NCBI RefSeq assembly: GCF_017875315.1
Contig: NZ_JAGGMM010000002.1
Coordinates: 62,001-126,000, forward strand
DNA: 64,000 nucleotides
Reading direction: 5' to 3'
Source: Methanomicrobium sp. W14
Lineage (GTDB): Archaea > Halobacteriota > Methanomicrobia > Methanomicrobiales > Methanomicrobiaceae
The notes beneath the pieces were generated by a model. It was given only the letters and a program-made list of their open reading frames with translations. It had not been told where the DNA came from and searched no databases. This document shows positions 8,423 through 16,605 of this stretch, one piece after another; position 1 is the stretch's first letter; each line of letters opens with the position of its first letter. Position numbers and translations under genes: made by a program.

Positions 8423-8524
8423 TCAGTACCTCCTCTTCAGAAATTTTTCAAGAGTTACAACAAAAAGTCCTGGTGTATCACAGGAACCGTTTGTGTCGTC
8501 TCTTTCAGAAGATTTTATATTCAT
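8423..8524 (-). CDS. Small protein of unknown function, start codon uncertain
   Basis: From the ATG at 8522-8524 the frame gives 33 residues, ending TPGLFVVTLEKFLKRRY. That ATG has only a weak ribosome binding site. A perfect AGGAGG lies at 8555-8560, and the in-frame codon at optimal distance (8546-8548) is TTA, one base from TTG; starting there would give 41 residues. Either the start is non-standard, or it has decayed and the ATG is used. It is coupled to the next small frame by a three-base gap. Function unknown. Confidence 0.4.
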   Translation of the reverse strand: MNIKSSERDDTNGSCDTPGLFVVTLEKFLKRRY

Positions 8525-8788
8525 GTTTATTTCTTCTGTTTCCGTTAATTTCGACCTCCTTTTGTTACAATAACAGAGTTGCAGGTTAGGTTTTGATAAA
8601 GGCACCCCTAAAATGATTAAAGTTTATGCGTTTGATCCTATTTTTTTTAGGAAAATCCGGCGGAACTTTTCGTCAGCATGTCTTTTTTCTGCAAAAGTTT
8701 CGCTTTTTTGGCTTTTGGCAGGTAAACAAATCCTAAAAAGTTTCGGCTATGGTATTTCAGGTCCAAAAAATGAAAGCATTAAGCGATA
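8525..8788. other. Intergenic region between small ORFs and receiver-PAS gene
   Basis: No gene. It contains the AGGAGG at 8555-8560 for the leftward small ORFs and, upstream of them, everted TTAGG (8586-8590) and CCTAA (8607-8611) half-sites like those of the DtxR operators. The promoter of the gene at 8789 must lie at the right end. Confidence 0.4.
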
Positions 8789-9544
8789 ATGATTAGTCTG
8801 CTGGTTGTTGACGATGAACCGGAAATTCTTGAAATAACAAGGATATTCCTTGAAAAAACAGGAAATTATAAAGTAACGTGCGAAACCTGCCCAAAGTTCG
8901 CACTTGATATGATACAGACCGGAGTTTTTGACGCTGTAGTATCTGACTACGAAATGCCTCTTTTAAACGGTCTTGACCTGCTGAAAAGCGTCAGGAACAG
9001 TGGCAACAATATCCCTTTTATAATTTTTACAGGTAAAGGACGCGAAGATGTGGTGATTGAGGCTTTAAACTGCGGTGCGGACTCGTATGTACAGAAAGGA
9101 GGCGACCCAAAGGCGCAGTTTGCAGAACTCTCCTGGAGGGTATATGTGTCTGTTGAGAAAAAAAGAGCTGAAAAAAGGCTTTATGAAGCAAATGAATACA
9201 ATAAGTGCCTTATCGAGTTGCATGTGGACCCCCTTGTGACTATAGACTGCGGAAAAATCATCTGTGATGTCAATACGTCAATGGAGAAAATAACCCTCTG
9301 CAGTCGTGAAAAACTTGTCGGATCACATTTTTGCAGTCTTTTTACTGAGACTGAAAAAATTTCGGATGCCCTTGAAAAAGTAATGGGTGGTGAAAAAACT
9401 GACGGACTTAATCTTGTTTTAAGGCAGGGAAACGGGCAGACTGTTCCTGTTACCCTTTTTGCCGTTTATTTCAGTTACGGAAATAAGGGGAGCTGGATAA
9501 AACCGGCCGGAGAGGGAATATTTGCAGAGCTTCACTACGCCTGA
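8789..9544 (+). CDS. Response regulator receiver-PAS protein
   Basis: 251 residues. The N-terminal receiver domain (about 1-125) has the acidic pair in VVDDEPE, phospho-acceptor D53 in VVSDYEMP, the Thr of FIIFTGKGRED and the Lys of YVQKGGDP, the HoxA/FixJ-like form frequent in Methanomicrobiales. A short linker (KKRAEKRLYEANEYNK) leads to a PAS-like domain (about 145-240). There is no output or kinase domain, so it probably passes signal to partner proteins. It stands alone between an intergenic region and a convergent methyltransferase. Confidence 0.88.
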   Translation: MISLLVVDDEPEILEITRIFLEKTGNYKVTCETCPKFALDMIQTGVFDAVVSDYEMPLLNGLDLLKSVRNSGNNIPFIIFTGKGREDVVIEALNCGADSYVQKGGDPKAQFAELSWRVYVSVEKKRAEKRLYEANEYNKCLIELHVDPLVTIDCGKIICDVNTSMEKITLCSREKLVGSHFCSLFTETEKISDALEKVMGGEKTDGLNLVLRQGNGQTVPVTLFAVYFSYGNKGSWIKPAGEGIFAELHYA

Positions 9545-9560
9545 TTTTTTATCTTTCTTT

Positions 9561-10370
9561 CTATCTCACCTTTTTCAGGTCGAATACCCACCTGGATACG
9601 GCAGGGGCGACATTTCCGCAGGGCCTTACAAATATTGTTTCAAGGCCTTTTTTTTCGAGTCCGGTTTTAAGGTTTTTTGCCTCACCCTTGTTTTTGAATG
9701 TGTAAAAATGAATGAAGCCACCTGTTTTGACAAGTTCTGCGGTTTTAAAAAGAGCTGCGTCCATCCCGTATGCGGTCGGTATTATTGCACGGCTGAAGTA
9801 ATCCTTTTCTGGGAAGAGGCATGAAATGTCCATTGCGTCCCCGCAGATAACGTCCGCTTTTTCCCTTACCCCGTTAAGTCTGGTATTCTTCATGAAATAC
9901 CGGCAGGCCGCAGGGTTTATGTCGATTCCTGTCACTTCCGCGCCTTTCTCTGCCGCCGGCACCGCAAATGGTCCCCCGCCTGAGAAAGGGACTATAACCT
10001 TTTCTCCAGGGTTCACCATTGATGAAATCCTCATTCTCTCGTAATAAAGGGCGGGGCTGAAGAATACGGATGAAAGGTCGGTTTCGTAGAGGTAGCCGCC
10101 TTCTTTATGCAGTGTGACGGTTTTATTCTTTCCTGCAAGGTACTCAAATGACCCTACTCTTTTCTCTCCGTTTAGAGGTGCAGTCTTCTGCAGGACAGTC
10201 GATACGTCTTTTCTGAATTCAAGCAGGGTGTATCCTATCTCCTTTTTGTAAGGTTTCAGAAAATCCGGTATCCGGAGAACTGCGATGTCTCCAATTACTT
10301 CAAAGTGCCCGTTAAAGGTTTTCAGCAGGTTTTTTGGAATTTTTCCATTAAGGGACTGCCTGAAATTCAT
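9561..10370 (-). CDS. Trm5/Taw2-like class I tRNA methyltransferase family protein
   Basis: 269 residues. The N-terminal part (FEVIGDIAVLRIPDFLKPYKKEIGYTLL) and the TDLSSVFFSPALYYERMRIS stretch are the hallmarks of the archaeal/eukaryotic Trm5-TYW2 family, followed by a Rossmann fold (VIVPFSGGGPFAVPAAEKGAEVTGIDINPAACRYF). Family members methylate G37 of tRNA or make wyosine intermediates. The usual Trm5 NLP-type motif is replaced by RAIIPTAYG, and the typical motif I glycines appear as PFSGGGPF, so the exact reaction is uncertain. The GGFIHFYTF strand is Trm5-like. Cytoplasmic. Confidence 0.82.
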   Translation of the reverse strand: MNFRQSLNGKIPKNLLKTFNGHFEVIGDIAVLRIPDFLKPYKKEIGYTLLEFRKDVSTVLQKTAPLNGEKRVGSFEYLAGKNKTVTLHKEGGYLYETDLSSVFFSPALYYERMRISSMVNPGEKVIVPFSGGGPFAVPAAEKGAEVTGIDINPAACRYFMKNTRLNGVREKADVICGDAMDISCLFPEKDYFSRAIIPTAYGMDAALFKTAELVKTGGFIHFYTFKNKGEAKNLKTGLEKKGLETIFVRPCGNVAPAVSRWVFDLKKVR

Positions 10371-11049
10371 CAGGATAAAAATATGATTTCGTGCTATAAA
10401 GATGATTCTTCAGGCAAAAAAATGTCATTTGGTTTTACTTATATACTGGATATTTGCATGCCAGAATTTTTATGTATATATACATTGTTAATGTTTTCTG
10501 CATTAGGTATAGAATTAACTATCAGTAGCTGTCTTTTGGGAGGGTATTATACCCTGAATTTTATAAAGAAAATATTTGTTGTCCTGTATTTTACGGTTCA
10601 TTTATGCCTTTTTACTATAAACTCCATGTCTGTCCCGTGTCACGATCTTTGTGAGTTAATATAACAGATCCTTATGCATTGCATATGAGATATGCAAAGT
10701 TTTATTATTCTACTGTCTAATACTACTATGGTGGTTGTGCTAAAAAGGCATTCAGGCAGAAGCGGGTAGTTAGGATCCTCTATTTCCCGCCTGTAAAAAT
10801 GCCGCCGTGCCATGCTGAGAGGGATTCTCAGCAAAAAAAGTTGCCCAGCCATCGTGGGGGGTAAAATTAAGTTGCATCTGATGAGGTTTTCTAAGGGGGG
10901 GTATCATAAGTTCATGATACTCTATATCTGTTTTAAAAAGAAGATGCAGGTTAATTTTCCGTCATTAGGCATTACAAATTCCTTATGTGAATCTTTTCCC
11001 GGTATCCAAAGGCTGTGCGGGATGCCGGGAATTTTTTTTGATGCGATAT
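10371..11049. other. Structured intergenic region
   Basis: 679 bases without a supported gene, between the starts and stops of two minus-strand genes. Nested inverted repeats are concentrated at 10679-10920 (separate entry); the rest is AT-rich and featureless apart from the promoter region of the Trm5-like gene. Confidence 0.5.
10679..10920. ncRNA. Candidate structured RNA or regulatory element
   Basis: Four inverted repeats lie in 240 bases. TTGCATATGAGATATGCAA (10679-10697) is an 8+3+8 palindrome. GGCATT (from 10748) pairs with AATGCC (to 10803), enclosing CAG/CTG and GCGGG/CCCGC helices. GCTGAGA and TCTCAGC form a 7-base stem with a short loop (about 10814-10832), followed by a run of A. 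GTATCAT and ATGATAC (10901-10920) form another 7-base stem. No protein frame is plausible. Strand and family are undetermined; it matches no archaeal RNA I can recall. Confidence 0.4.
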
Positions 11050-12072
11050 TCAGATTGCCTTAAATCCGAGGGCTTCGTTTGTCATCCTTATTGAAACTTC
11101 AGGGTCTTTGACTTCTCCCGCCATGGCACGTATTGCGTCCACGTTTTCAACAACGACGTCAGCCTCCTGGTGGATTGCCTGGAAGAGGTAGAGTTCGTTT
11201 TCATCTGAAACGGATACAGAGTCCTCGAATATGCATGACTCCCACACATCTGAGCGTGGTCTTAGGAGATCTGATGCAAACTCCTTAATTTCGGCTGTGC
11301 TTGTTATTCCGAGGCCTTTTCTTATGAGTCCTATTCTCGGGTGTGCCTCTATTATTTCAATGATTTTTTCCTTTGTGGCAGGTTTTTCAAGGTCCATCTG
11401 GACTACATGCACGTGCATGAAAGTCGTAGGGACTATGATTGCAGTTGTGACAATGTTAATTCCGGGAAGAACGGTCTGCACATCAGGGCCGTGGTGTGAG
11501 GGTATTGTGACAGGATTTAAGACGATTGCATCTATAGGGCCGCGTTTGGGGTCACCGGGGTCGGCACCTCTTCTTATCATCGTCGCCCTTACTTTTTTGA
11601 CGCCGTATTTCTGGTCTACTGCATTTATTATCCTGCAAAGGCCGGTCGTGTTGCATGAAACGACTCTAGTAAACTGTCTTCCGACGGCCTCTTTGTAGTT
11701 GCAAGAGGAATTGAACGAAAATCCGGCGACTTCATGGTCCTCTCCGCCCTGCCAGATTGCTTTTTTTCCGTATTTTTCGTAAAGTTCACGGTTTTTTTTG
11801 CCTATGCCGCCCGGCGTTGCATCAACTACGACATCGCATTTCTGTATCATCTCCTCAACAGAACCTGCCACTTTTATTCCTGCGGTTTCGAAGTCAGGCT
11901 TTTTTGAGAGATCTGCGATATAAAGCGGGTATCCGCGTTTGTTTGCAACAAGGGCCTCACTGCTGGGCCTTGTTTTTGAAACACCGGTTATTTCCATATC
12001 CTTCTGTACAGATACAGCATCCGCAACCCTCTTTCCGATGGTGCCGTAACCGTTTACTGCAACCTTAATCAT
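11050..12072 (-). CDS. gap: Type II (archaeal) glyceraldehyde-3-phosphate dehydrogenase
   Basis: 340 residues, the normal length for the archaeal phosphorylating GAPDH. The Rossmann start VAVNGYGTIGKRVADAV and the catalytic Cys140 in VVSCNTTGLCR are intact, and RRGADPGDPKRGP is a diagnostic archaeal segment. It interconverts glyceraldehyde-3-phosphate and 1,3-bisphosphoglycerate using NAD(P). In methanogens it serves gluconeogenesis and glycogen turnover, together with the apgM gene at 47-48 kb. It is a single-gene unit here. Confidence 0.97.
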   Translation of the reverse strand: MIKVAVNGYGTIGKRVADAVSVQKDMEITGVSKTRPSSEALVANKRGYPLYIADLSKKPDFETAGIKVAGSVEEMIQKCDVVVDATPGGIGKKNRELYEKYGKKAIWQGGEDHEVAGFSFNSSCNYKEAVGRQFTRVVSCNTTGLCRIINAVDQKYGVKKVRATMIRRGADPGDPKRGPIDAIVLNPVTIPSHHGPDVQTVLPGINIVTTAIIVPTTFMHVHVVQMDLEKPATKEKIIEIIEAHPRIGLIRKGLGITSTAEIKEFASDLLRPRSDVWESCIFEDSVSVSDENELYLFQAIHQEADVVVENVDAIRAMAGEVKDPEVSIRMTNEALGFKAI

Positions 12073-12263
12073 TGCCTTACTGTATAGGGCTGAAATATCA
12101 TTAATTGTATGTAGGAGGAAAAAATGTCCGGTCTCAGGTTTAAGTTATAAACCCGTTCTGCAGCAGGAATGTTAAATGGAGTTTATGTCCGATAAAACCT
12201 GACCGGGAATAGCTTTTTCCTTTGTTCTTTCTAAACCATAATTCATATATAAGGTAAAAAATT

Positions 12264-13472
12264 ATGACCCCGTTTTTTTCCCTGCCTGAACGCCGTGTAA
12301 TGTATTACATCTCTTTACTCGGTTTTTTCGCGATATTCTCGACGACAATATCCAAAAACCCGGTCCTGCCTCTCTTTTCGCAGGCTATGGGTGCAGGTGA
12401 AGCCGTTATCGGACTTATTGCGGCTGTATCGCCGTTTGCAGGAATACTGTTTTCGTTTCCGGTCGGAGTCCTCTCTGACCATCTCGGAAGAAGGAGGCTT
12501 CTTATTGCATCGGGCATCGTGTTTCTCTGTGCACCTCTTCTCTACCTTATCATTTTCAATCCTTTATGGCTGATTCCAATCAGGTTTTTTCACGGTACGG
12601 CAACGGCAATTCTCGGCCCTGTCGTATCTGCGGTGATAGCTGAGCGGTTTCCTGCGAACAAGGGGGAGATGCTCGGGCAGTACTCTTCTGCGACCCTCAT
12701 AGGGAGGACTCTGGCCCCGGTCGTAGGGGGTTTTGTCATCTCCTTTTTCGTCATGTACCCGGGCCTTATACAATACAGGATGGTTTACGTAGTCGCCGCA
12801 CTTGCGGCCCTGCCTGTTTTTGTACTGATTCTCATGTACAGGGATGACAGCCATACTTCCCTTTCTTTCGTCCCGTTCTCGTCATTTCGCCGCAGCTTCA
12901 CCCTTTTTTTCTCGGAGAGAAAACTTCGTGCGACGGCATTTGCGGACATGGCGACGTATTTTGCCTTCGGCTCGTTTGAGACGTTTTTTCCTTTCGTTCT
13001 TCTCTCTCAGGGAATAGGTGCATATCTCATAGGTGTTCTCTTTGCAGTCCAGACCCTGGTAATAGCCGCGACAAAACCGCTTTTTGGCAGGATTGCCGAC
13101 AGGATAGACAAAAGAATCCAGATTGCCCTTGGCCTTCTCATCCTCGGCGGCTCAACCGCTGCAATTCCGTTTGCATCATCCTTTATCGTATTTCTTCTGG
13201 TGACCTCCTCAATCGGTCTGGGGATATCGCTTTCAACAGTCGCGACCAGTGCTTATATCGCGGATGTTGCGGAAAAGGGCCAGATGGGAGCCTCGATGGG
13301 TGCACTCTCCTCAGTTATGGATATCGGGCATTCGGCCGGTCCGGTTGTAACAGGTCTAGTTATAGCTGCAGGCGGCTTTGTTCTGGGATTTTTTGCGAGC
13401 TTTTTGATAACTCTTGCAGTCTGCGTGGTTTTCATTATCTCGGTTCGTGACCGAAAACCCGTGCCAAAATGA
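12264..13472 (+). CDS. Major facilitator superfamily transporter
   Basis: 402 residues with about 12 hydrophobic segments. The MFS signature after helix 2 is present (GVLSDHLGRRRLL) and is repeated in the C-terminal half (GRIADRIDKRIQI). It belongs to the drug:H+ antiporter-like, arabinose-efflux-type group; the substrate cannot be read from sequence. The start ATG follows AAGGT. It is divergent from gap and has no obvious partner genes. Confidence 0.9.
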   Translation: MTPFFSLPERRVMYYISLLGFFAIFSTTISKNPVLPLFSQAMGAGEAVIGLIAAVSPFAGILFSFPVGVLSDHLGRRRLLIASGIVFLCAPLLYLIIFNPLWLIPIRFFHGTATAILGPVVSAVIAERFPANKGEMLGQYSSATLIGRTLAPVVGGFVISFFVMYPGLIQYRMVYVVAALAALPVFVLILMYRDDSHTSLSFVPFSSFRRSFTLFFSERKLRATAFADMATYFAFGSFETFFPFVLLSQGIGAYLIGVLFAVQTLVIAATKPLFGRIADRIDKRIQIALGLLILGGSTAAIPFASSFIVFLLVTSSIGLGISLSTVATSAYIADVAEKGQMGASMGALSSVMDIGHSAGPVVTGLVIAAGGFVLGFFASFLITLAVCVVFIISVRDRKPVPK

Positions 13473-13656
13473 ACGCATGCCGGTATAAATTTAAAAGAAT
13501 GAATGCCGGAATTAAGAAATGAATCTCACTTATTTTTTTCCTTACTAAAAGAAAAAACAGAACATTTTTCCTGTTACAGCAATTTGTTTTTTTGTTTTGG
13601 GGCCGTCAGAACCTGCTGTTTATTTTATATTTACAAATTGTTCCAAACGGGAGTGT

Positions 13657-14370
13657 TCAGGAGTGTAAAAGGTTTTTTCTGATCCACCGCCTGAAATAAG
13701 ACAACTGTATTTCGGTATGAAAATAGTGCTCCCCTTCTTTCATCACATCAAGTCCGGCGTTGTTTTGCCTGGAGAATTCAAGAATTTTGTCGTAGCCGGT
13801 AAGGCCGTCTTTTGAGCCGTAAAGTATTGAAGTATTCTTATCCCATCTGCCGACAGGGTGCGATTTTACGTAGCAGTAATAGTCCCACTCAAGCGTTTCA
13901 CCTGTTTTTGTCTGTATTGTCTTTTCAGCTTTTAGTCTCTCTTCGGTTATGCCGGATTTTGCCATCATGCCGTTTATTAAATTCTCCATATCAAGTACAG
14001 GAGAGAGAAACAGGCATTGTTCGGTCTCCCTGTCGTGAAAGACGATTAAACTGAAATACGCTCCTATGCTGCATGCAAAAACGCTTGTCCTGCCGCAGAT
14101 GCCTCTGGCATATTCTGCAATGGTTGAGAGGTCGCGGACACTGTTTTCGGCTGAAAACGGATAGTTCTCATCCTTTCTGTCTCCATGTTCCGGGAGGTCA
14201 AAACTCAGGACCTGATATCCGCGTATTACCGCCTCCTCTGCAAGGATTCTGATTATTTCATCCTCTTTTAATGACATCATCCCGTGGACGGCAATGATTA
14301 ACCTTTCCGATGTTTCCCCCCATAAAACGGAAGGAATGTTTCCAATTCTCAGTTTTTGTCTTATAATCAT
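13657..14370 (-). CDS. Alpha/beta hydrolase
   Basis: 237-residue serine hydrolase fold. The oxyanion region is IIAVHGMMS, the nucleophile elbow is ACSIGAY with Ser101 (Cys-x-Ser-x-Gly rather than Gly-x-Ser-x-Gly), the acid is probably Asp188 in LYGSKDGLTG, and the histidine is His215 in GEHYFH. This looks like a small cytoplasmic esterase or peptidase-like enzyme; the substrate is unknown. It has no signal peptide, and the neighbours on both sides are unrelated. Confidence 0.85.
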   Translation of the reverse strand: MIIRQKLRIGNIPSVLWGETSERLIIAVHGMMSLKEDEIIRILAEEAVIRGYQVLSFDLPEHGDRKDENYPFSAENSVRDLSTIAEYARGICGRTSVFACSIGAYFSLIVFHDRETEQCLFLSPVLDMENLINGMMAKSGITEERLKAEKTIQTKTGETLEWDYYCYVKSHPVGRWDKNTSILYGSKDGLTGYDKILEFSRQNNAGLDVMKEGEHYFHTEIQLSYFRRWIRKNLLHS

Positions 14371-14548
14371 TTTCTCACAATATGTGCTTTGAATTTACGT
14401 ATTTTACTGCTATAAGATGTTGCAGCCGTAAATTTGTTAGTTCTGTAAATCTATATTAACAAAAAAATACTAATCTTAACTATTATCCTGTCGTTTTATC
14501 CGGCATGAATAGCATGAATAATAATTAGGTAACGGTGTTGATTTTTCG

Positions 14549-15778
14549 ATGTTCATCAGTCTAAAAAATTTAGGAAAGAGAGCTTTTGTGGTTCTGGTTT
14601 TATTTGTCTTATGTGCGGTGCTTCCTGCGGCGGTTTCGGCTTCTGCGGATTCGGGCAATTCATCAGGAGAGTGGATGAAGGAATTTTCGCTGGAAGACGG
14701 TTCCGTTGCAGCCGTATGGCAGATGTCTGATGGCGACATCGTTGCTGCCGGAAGCGGTGAAAACGGAAGTGAAATCTTTGGTCTTGGTCCAGACGGAAAC
14801 ATTTCGTGGAAAAAAGATATCGGCGGCGGTGAAAACAGCTCCGCGGTTTTTGTGCAGGAATCGCCCCTCGGAGGACTATACCTTTTTACCAGTGACGAGG
14901 AACTCGTAAAAACCGATGATTCCGGCAACGTTGAATGGACTTATCGCCAGCCTTACGGTGTCATAAGTTCTATCGAAGTGGCAGACAACGGTAATGTCCT
15001 CATGGCAGGGGATTATCTCCAGTCTTTTCTTATCATGATAAGCCCTGAAGGAAACGAGACCTGGAACAAGACCCTGGACACTCCTGACGGCGGAGGGCAG
15101 TACAGGTTGTCTTCAGTCCAGCAGATGTCTGACGGGGAATTTGTGGTTGCAGGCTACATAAACCCCATAATGTACACAGAAAACTACCGCGGCTTTATGA
15201 TGAAGATAAACGAAGAAGGCAACGTCAGCTGGGCAAAACAGTACAAATACAAAGATTCTGCGATGATAACGACGGTTGCGCCACTTGAAGACGGCGGACT
15301 TGCAGCAGGCCTTAACAAGATAACAGAGGGTGCATCTGATAACAACACGGAAATCGTGCCTTATATCCTTATAACCGACTCCGGTGGATACCAGAAGACA
15401 ATGTTTAATGTTCCGGGTGTAGAAGTCGTATATTACGTTACGGAGGCACCTGACAAAGGGTTCTATATGCTTGGAACAGAAGAGAATACCCTGGCAGGTT
15501 CTGATGAGTATGAGTATAAGCTTTTGAAAACGGACAATGCAGGTTCTCTGGAGGTGAGTAAATCCTTCGGTGAAACGAGAATAAATTCACTGCAGCAGAC
15601 TTTAAACGGAGAGATTCTTATGGCAGGATCAGACACTGGGTCCGGAAATGGTGTCATCATAAAAATCATGCCCGGCGATTTGGAAAAAGAAACCAATAGC
15701 AGCAAATCTCCAGGGTTCGGGTACGTTATTGCCGTTCTTGGTGCAGTCTGTGCTGCGGCAATAAGACTTAAAAAATAA
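14549..15778 (+). CDS. Secreted beta-propeller-like surface protein with PGF-CTERM-type C-terminus
   Basis: 409 residues. A signal peptide (RAFVVLVLFVLCAVLPAAVSASA) is followed by about six repeats of roughly 50 residues with the pattern QMSDGDIVAAG...GNxSWxK, a PQQ-like or delta-60 beta-propeller arrangement. The C-terminus SPGFGYVIAVLGAVCAAAIRLKK has the PGF motif, a hydrophobic helix and a basic tail, as recognised by archaeosortase A for lipid anchoring. It is probably displayed on the cell surface; ligand unknown. Monocistronic. Confidence 0.85.
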   Translation: MFISLKNLGKRAFVVLVLFVLCAVLPAAVSASADSGNSSGEWMKEFSLEDGSVAAVWQMSDGDIVAAGSGENGSEIFGLGPDGNISWKKDIGGGENSSAVFVQESPLGGLYLFTSDEELVKTDDSGNVEWTYRQPYGVISSIEVADNGNVLMAGDYLQSFLIMISPEGNETWNKTLDTPDGGGQYRLSSVQQMSDGEFVVAGYINPIMYTENYRGFMMKINEEGNVSWAKQYKYKDSAMITTVAPLEDGGLAAGLNKITEGASDNNTEIVPYILITDSGGYQKTMFNVPGVEVVYYVTEAPDKGFYMLGTEENTLAGSDEYEYKLLKTDNAGSLEVSKSFGETRINSLQQTLNGEILMAGSDTGSGNGVIIKIMPGDLEKETNSSKSPGFGYVIAVLGAVCAAAIRLKK

Positions 15779-15859
15779 TCCTGCAAAATTTCATTTTTTT
15801 TGGATTTTGATATATTTTTATCCGGAATGCAGAGTTATTTTTTAGTCATCCGGTTTCGT

Positions 15860-15961
15860 TCATCCGAGGATGAGAACAATAAATGCTATTACTCCTGCTG
15901 CAAGCGTAAAAAAGCCTGCAATCCGCATTAAAACAAGGATATTCTGCGGGCTCAGTGCCAT
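15860..15961 (-). CDS. 33-residue membrane protein at the end of the ATP synthase operon
   Basis: Too short for routine calling. The ATG at 15959-15961 overlaps the last codons of atpD in another frame and is preceded by GGAGGGGGG, an excellent ribosome binding site. The peptide is [17 protein letters not shown] followed by a single hydrophobic helix (FTLAAGVIAFIVLILG). Its place after subunit D corresponds to that of the small ahaG gene reported in the Methanosarcina aha operon, but I cannot show homology. It may be a small ATP synthase accessory or assembly factor. Translational coupling to atpD is likely. Confidence 0.65.
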   Translation of the reverse strand: MALSPQNILVLMRIAGFFTLAAGVIAFIVLILG

Positions 15962-16605
15962 CGCCCCCCTCCTTTGAGGATTGCCTTGGAACGTTTGCGC
16001 CTGAAGAGGTCTTCTCTTTCCAGCTCTTCAAGGTAGTTTTCTATGTATTCGGAAGTTGCATTAAGGGACGGGATAAGCATGTTTTCAAGTGCGTTGACCC
16101 TACGGCGGGTTTTTTTGATCTCGTTTTCAAGTGATAATACTACCCCCTCGGCTTCGGCCAGTCTTAAAAGGGCGATGACAAGCTTTTCAAATTCACGGGA
16201 GGCCCGGTCGGTGTATGTCGTCGTCTCGGTTATGCTGTAGCCGAAGACTCCCTGACTTCGCAGTTTTTCCGGAATTGTAATCTCAGGCACGACTCTTCCC
16301 ATAATGCTTCTTGTAAGCATGTCGATGTCATGCATTTCGTCCGCGGTCTTTGAAACCGCCTCAAGATTTCTCCACCCTGTGCTCATAACGGCCCGGGCAA
16401 GGCTTTTGTGAGCCGTTTGCGCCTGCTTCGAGCACTTTTCCCTGAGAACGTCACGCTCTGTTTTCATGCGTGAAATCTGGTTTGTCATCGCGTCGAGTTT
16501 GTCCTGCAAAAGCTCAAGTCCCCTCTGTGAAAGAAGGATTCTTTTGCGCACCTTCTGAAGTCCAATCCTTGTCGGTTTTGTTCCGGGGATAATTTTTGCC
16601 TTCAT
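15952..16605 (-). CDS. atpD: A-type ATP synthase subunit D
   Basis: 217 residues, central rotor stalk subunit D. It has the family N-terminus ([34 protein letters not shown]) and two long coiled-coil helices, one at each end ([34 protein letters not shown] near the C-terminus), that form the shaft inside the A3B3 head. The C-terminus KGGGRWH doubles as the ribosome binding site of the small ORF that follows. The start overlaps the atpB stop by four bases (ATGA). Confidence 0.97.
   Translation of the reverse strand: MKAKIIPGTKPTRIGLQKVRKRILLSQRGLELLQDKLDAMTNQISRMKTERDVLREKCSKQAQTAHKSLARAVMSTGWRNLEAVSKTADEMHDIDMLTRSIMGRVVPEITIPEKLRSQGVFGYSITETTTYTDRASREFEKLVIALLRLAEAEGVVLSLENEIKKTRRRVNALENMLIPSLNATSEYIENYLEELEREDLFRRKRSKAILKGGGRWH

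Noticed and set aside
8208-8573. 121-codon rightward frame
   Set aside because: Cys/Phe/Ser-rich, no ribosome binding site, and antisense to the small leftward ORFs that have good ribosome binding sites.
10814-10832. CTGAGA in a hairpin as part of a TPP riboswitch
   Set aside because: The rest of the consensus is missing and CTGAGA is simply one arm of a perfect stem.
10640-10852. 70-codon leftward frame in the hairpin-rich region
   Set aside because: It runs straight through the nested stems; base pairing explains the sequence better than coding.
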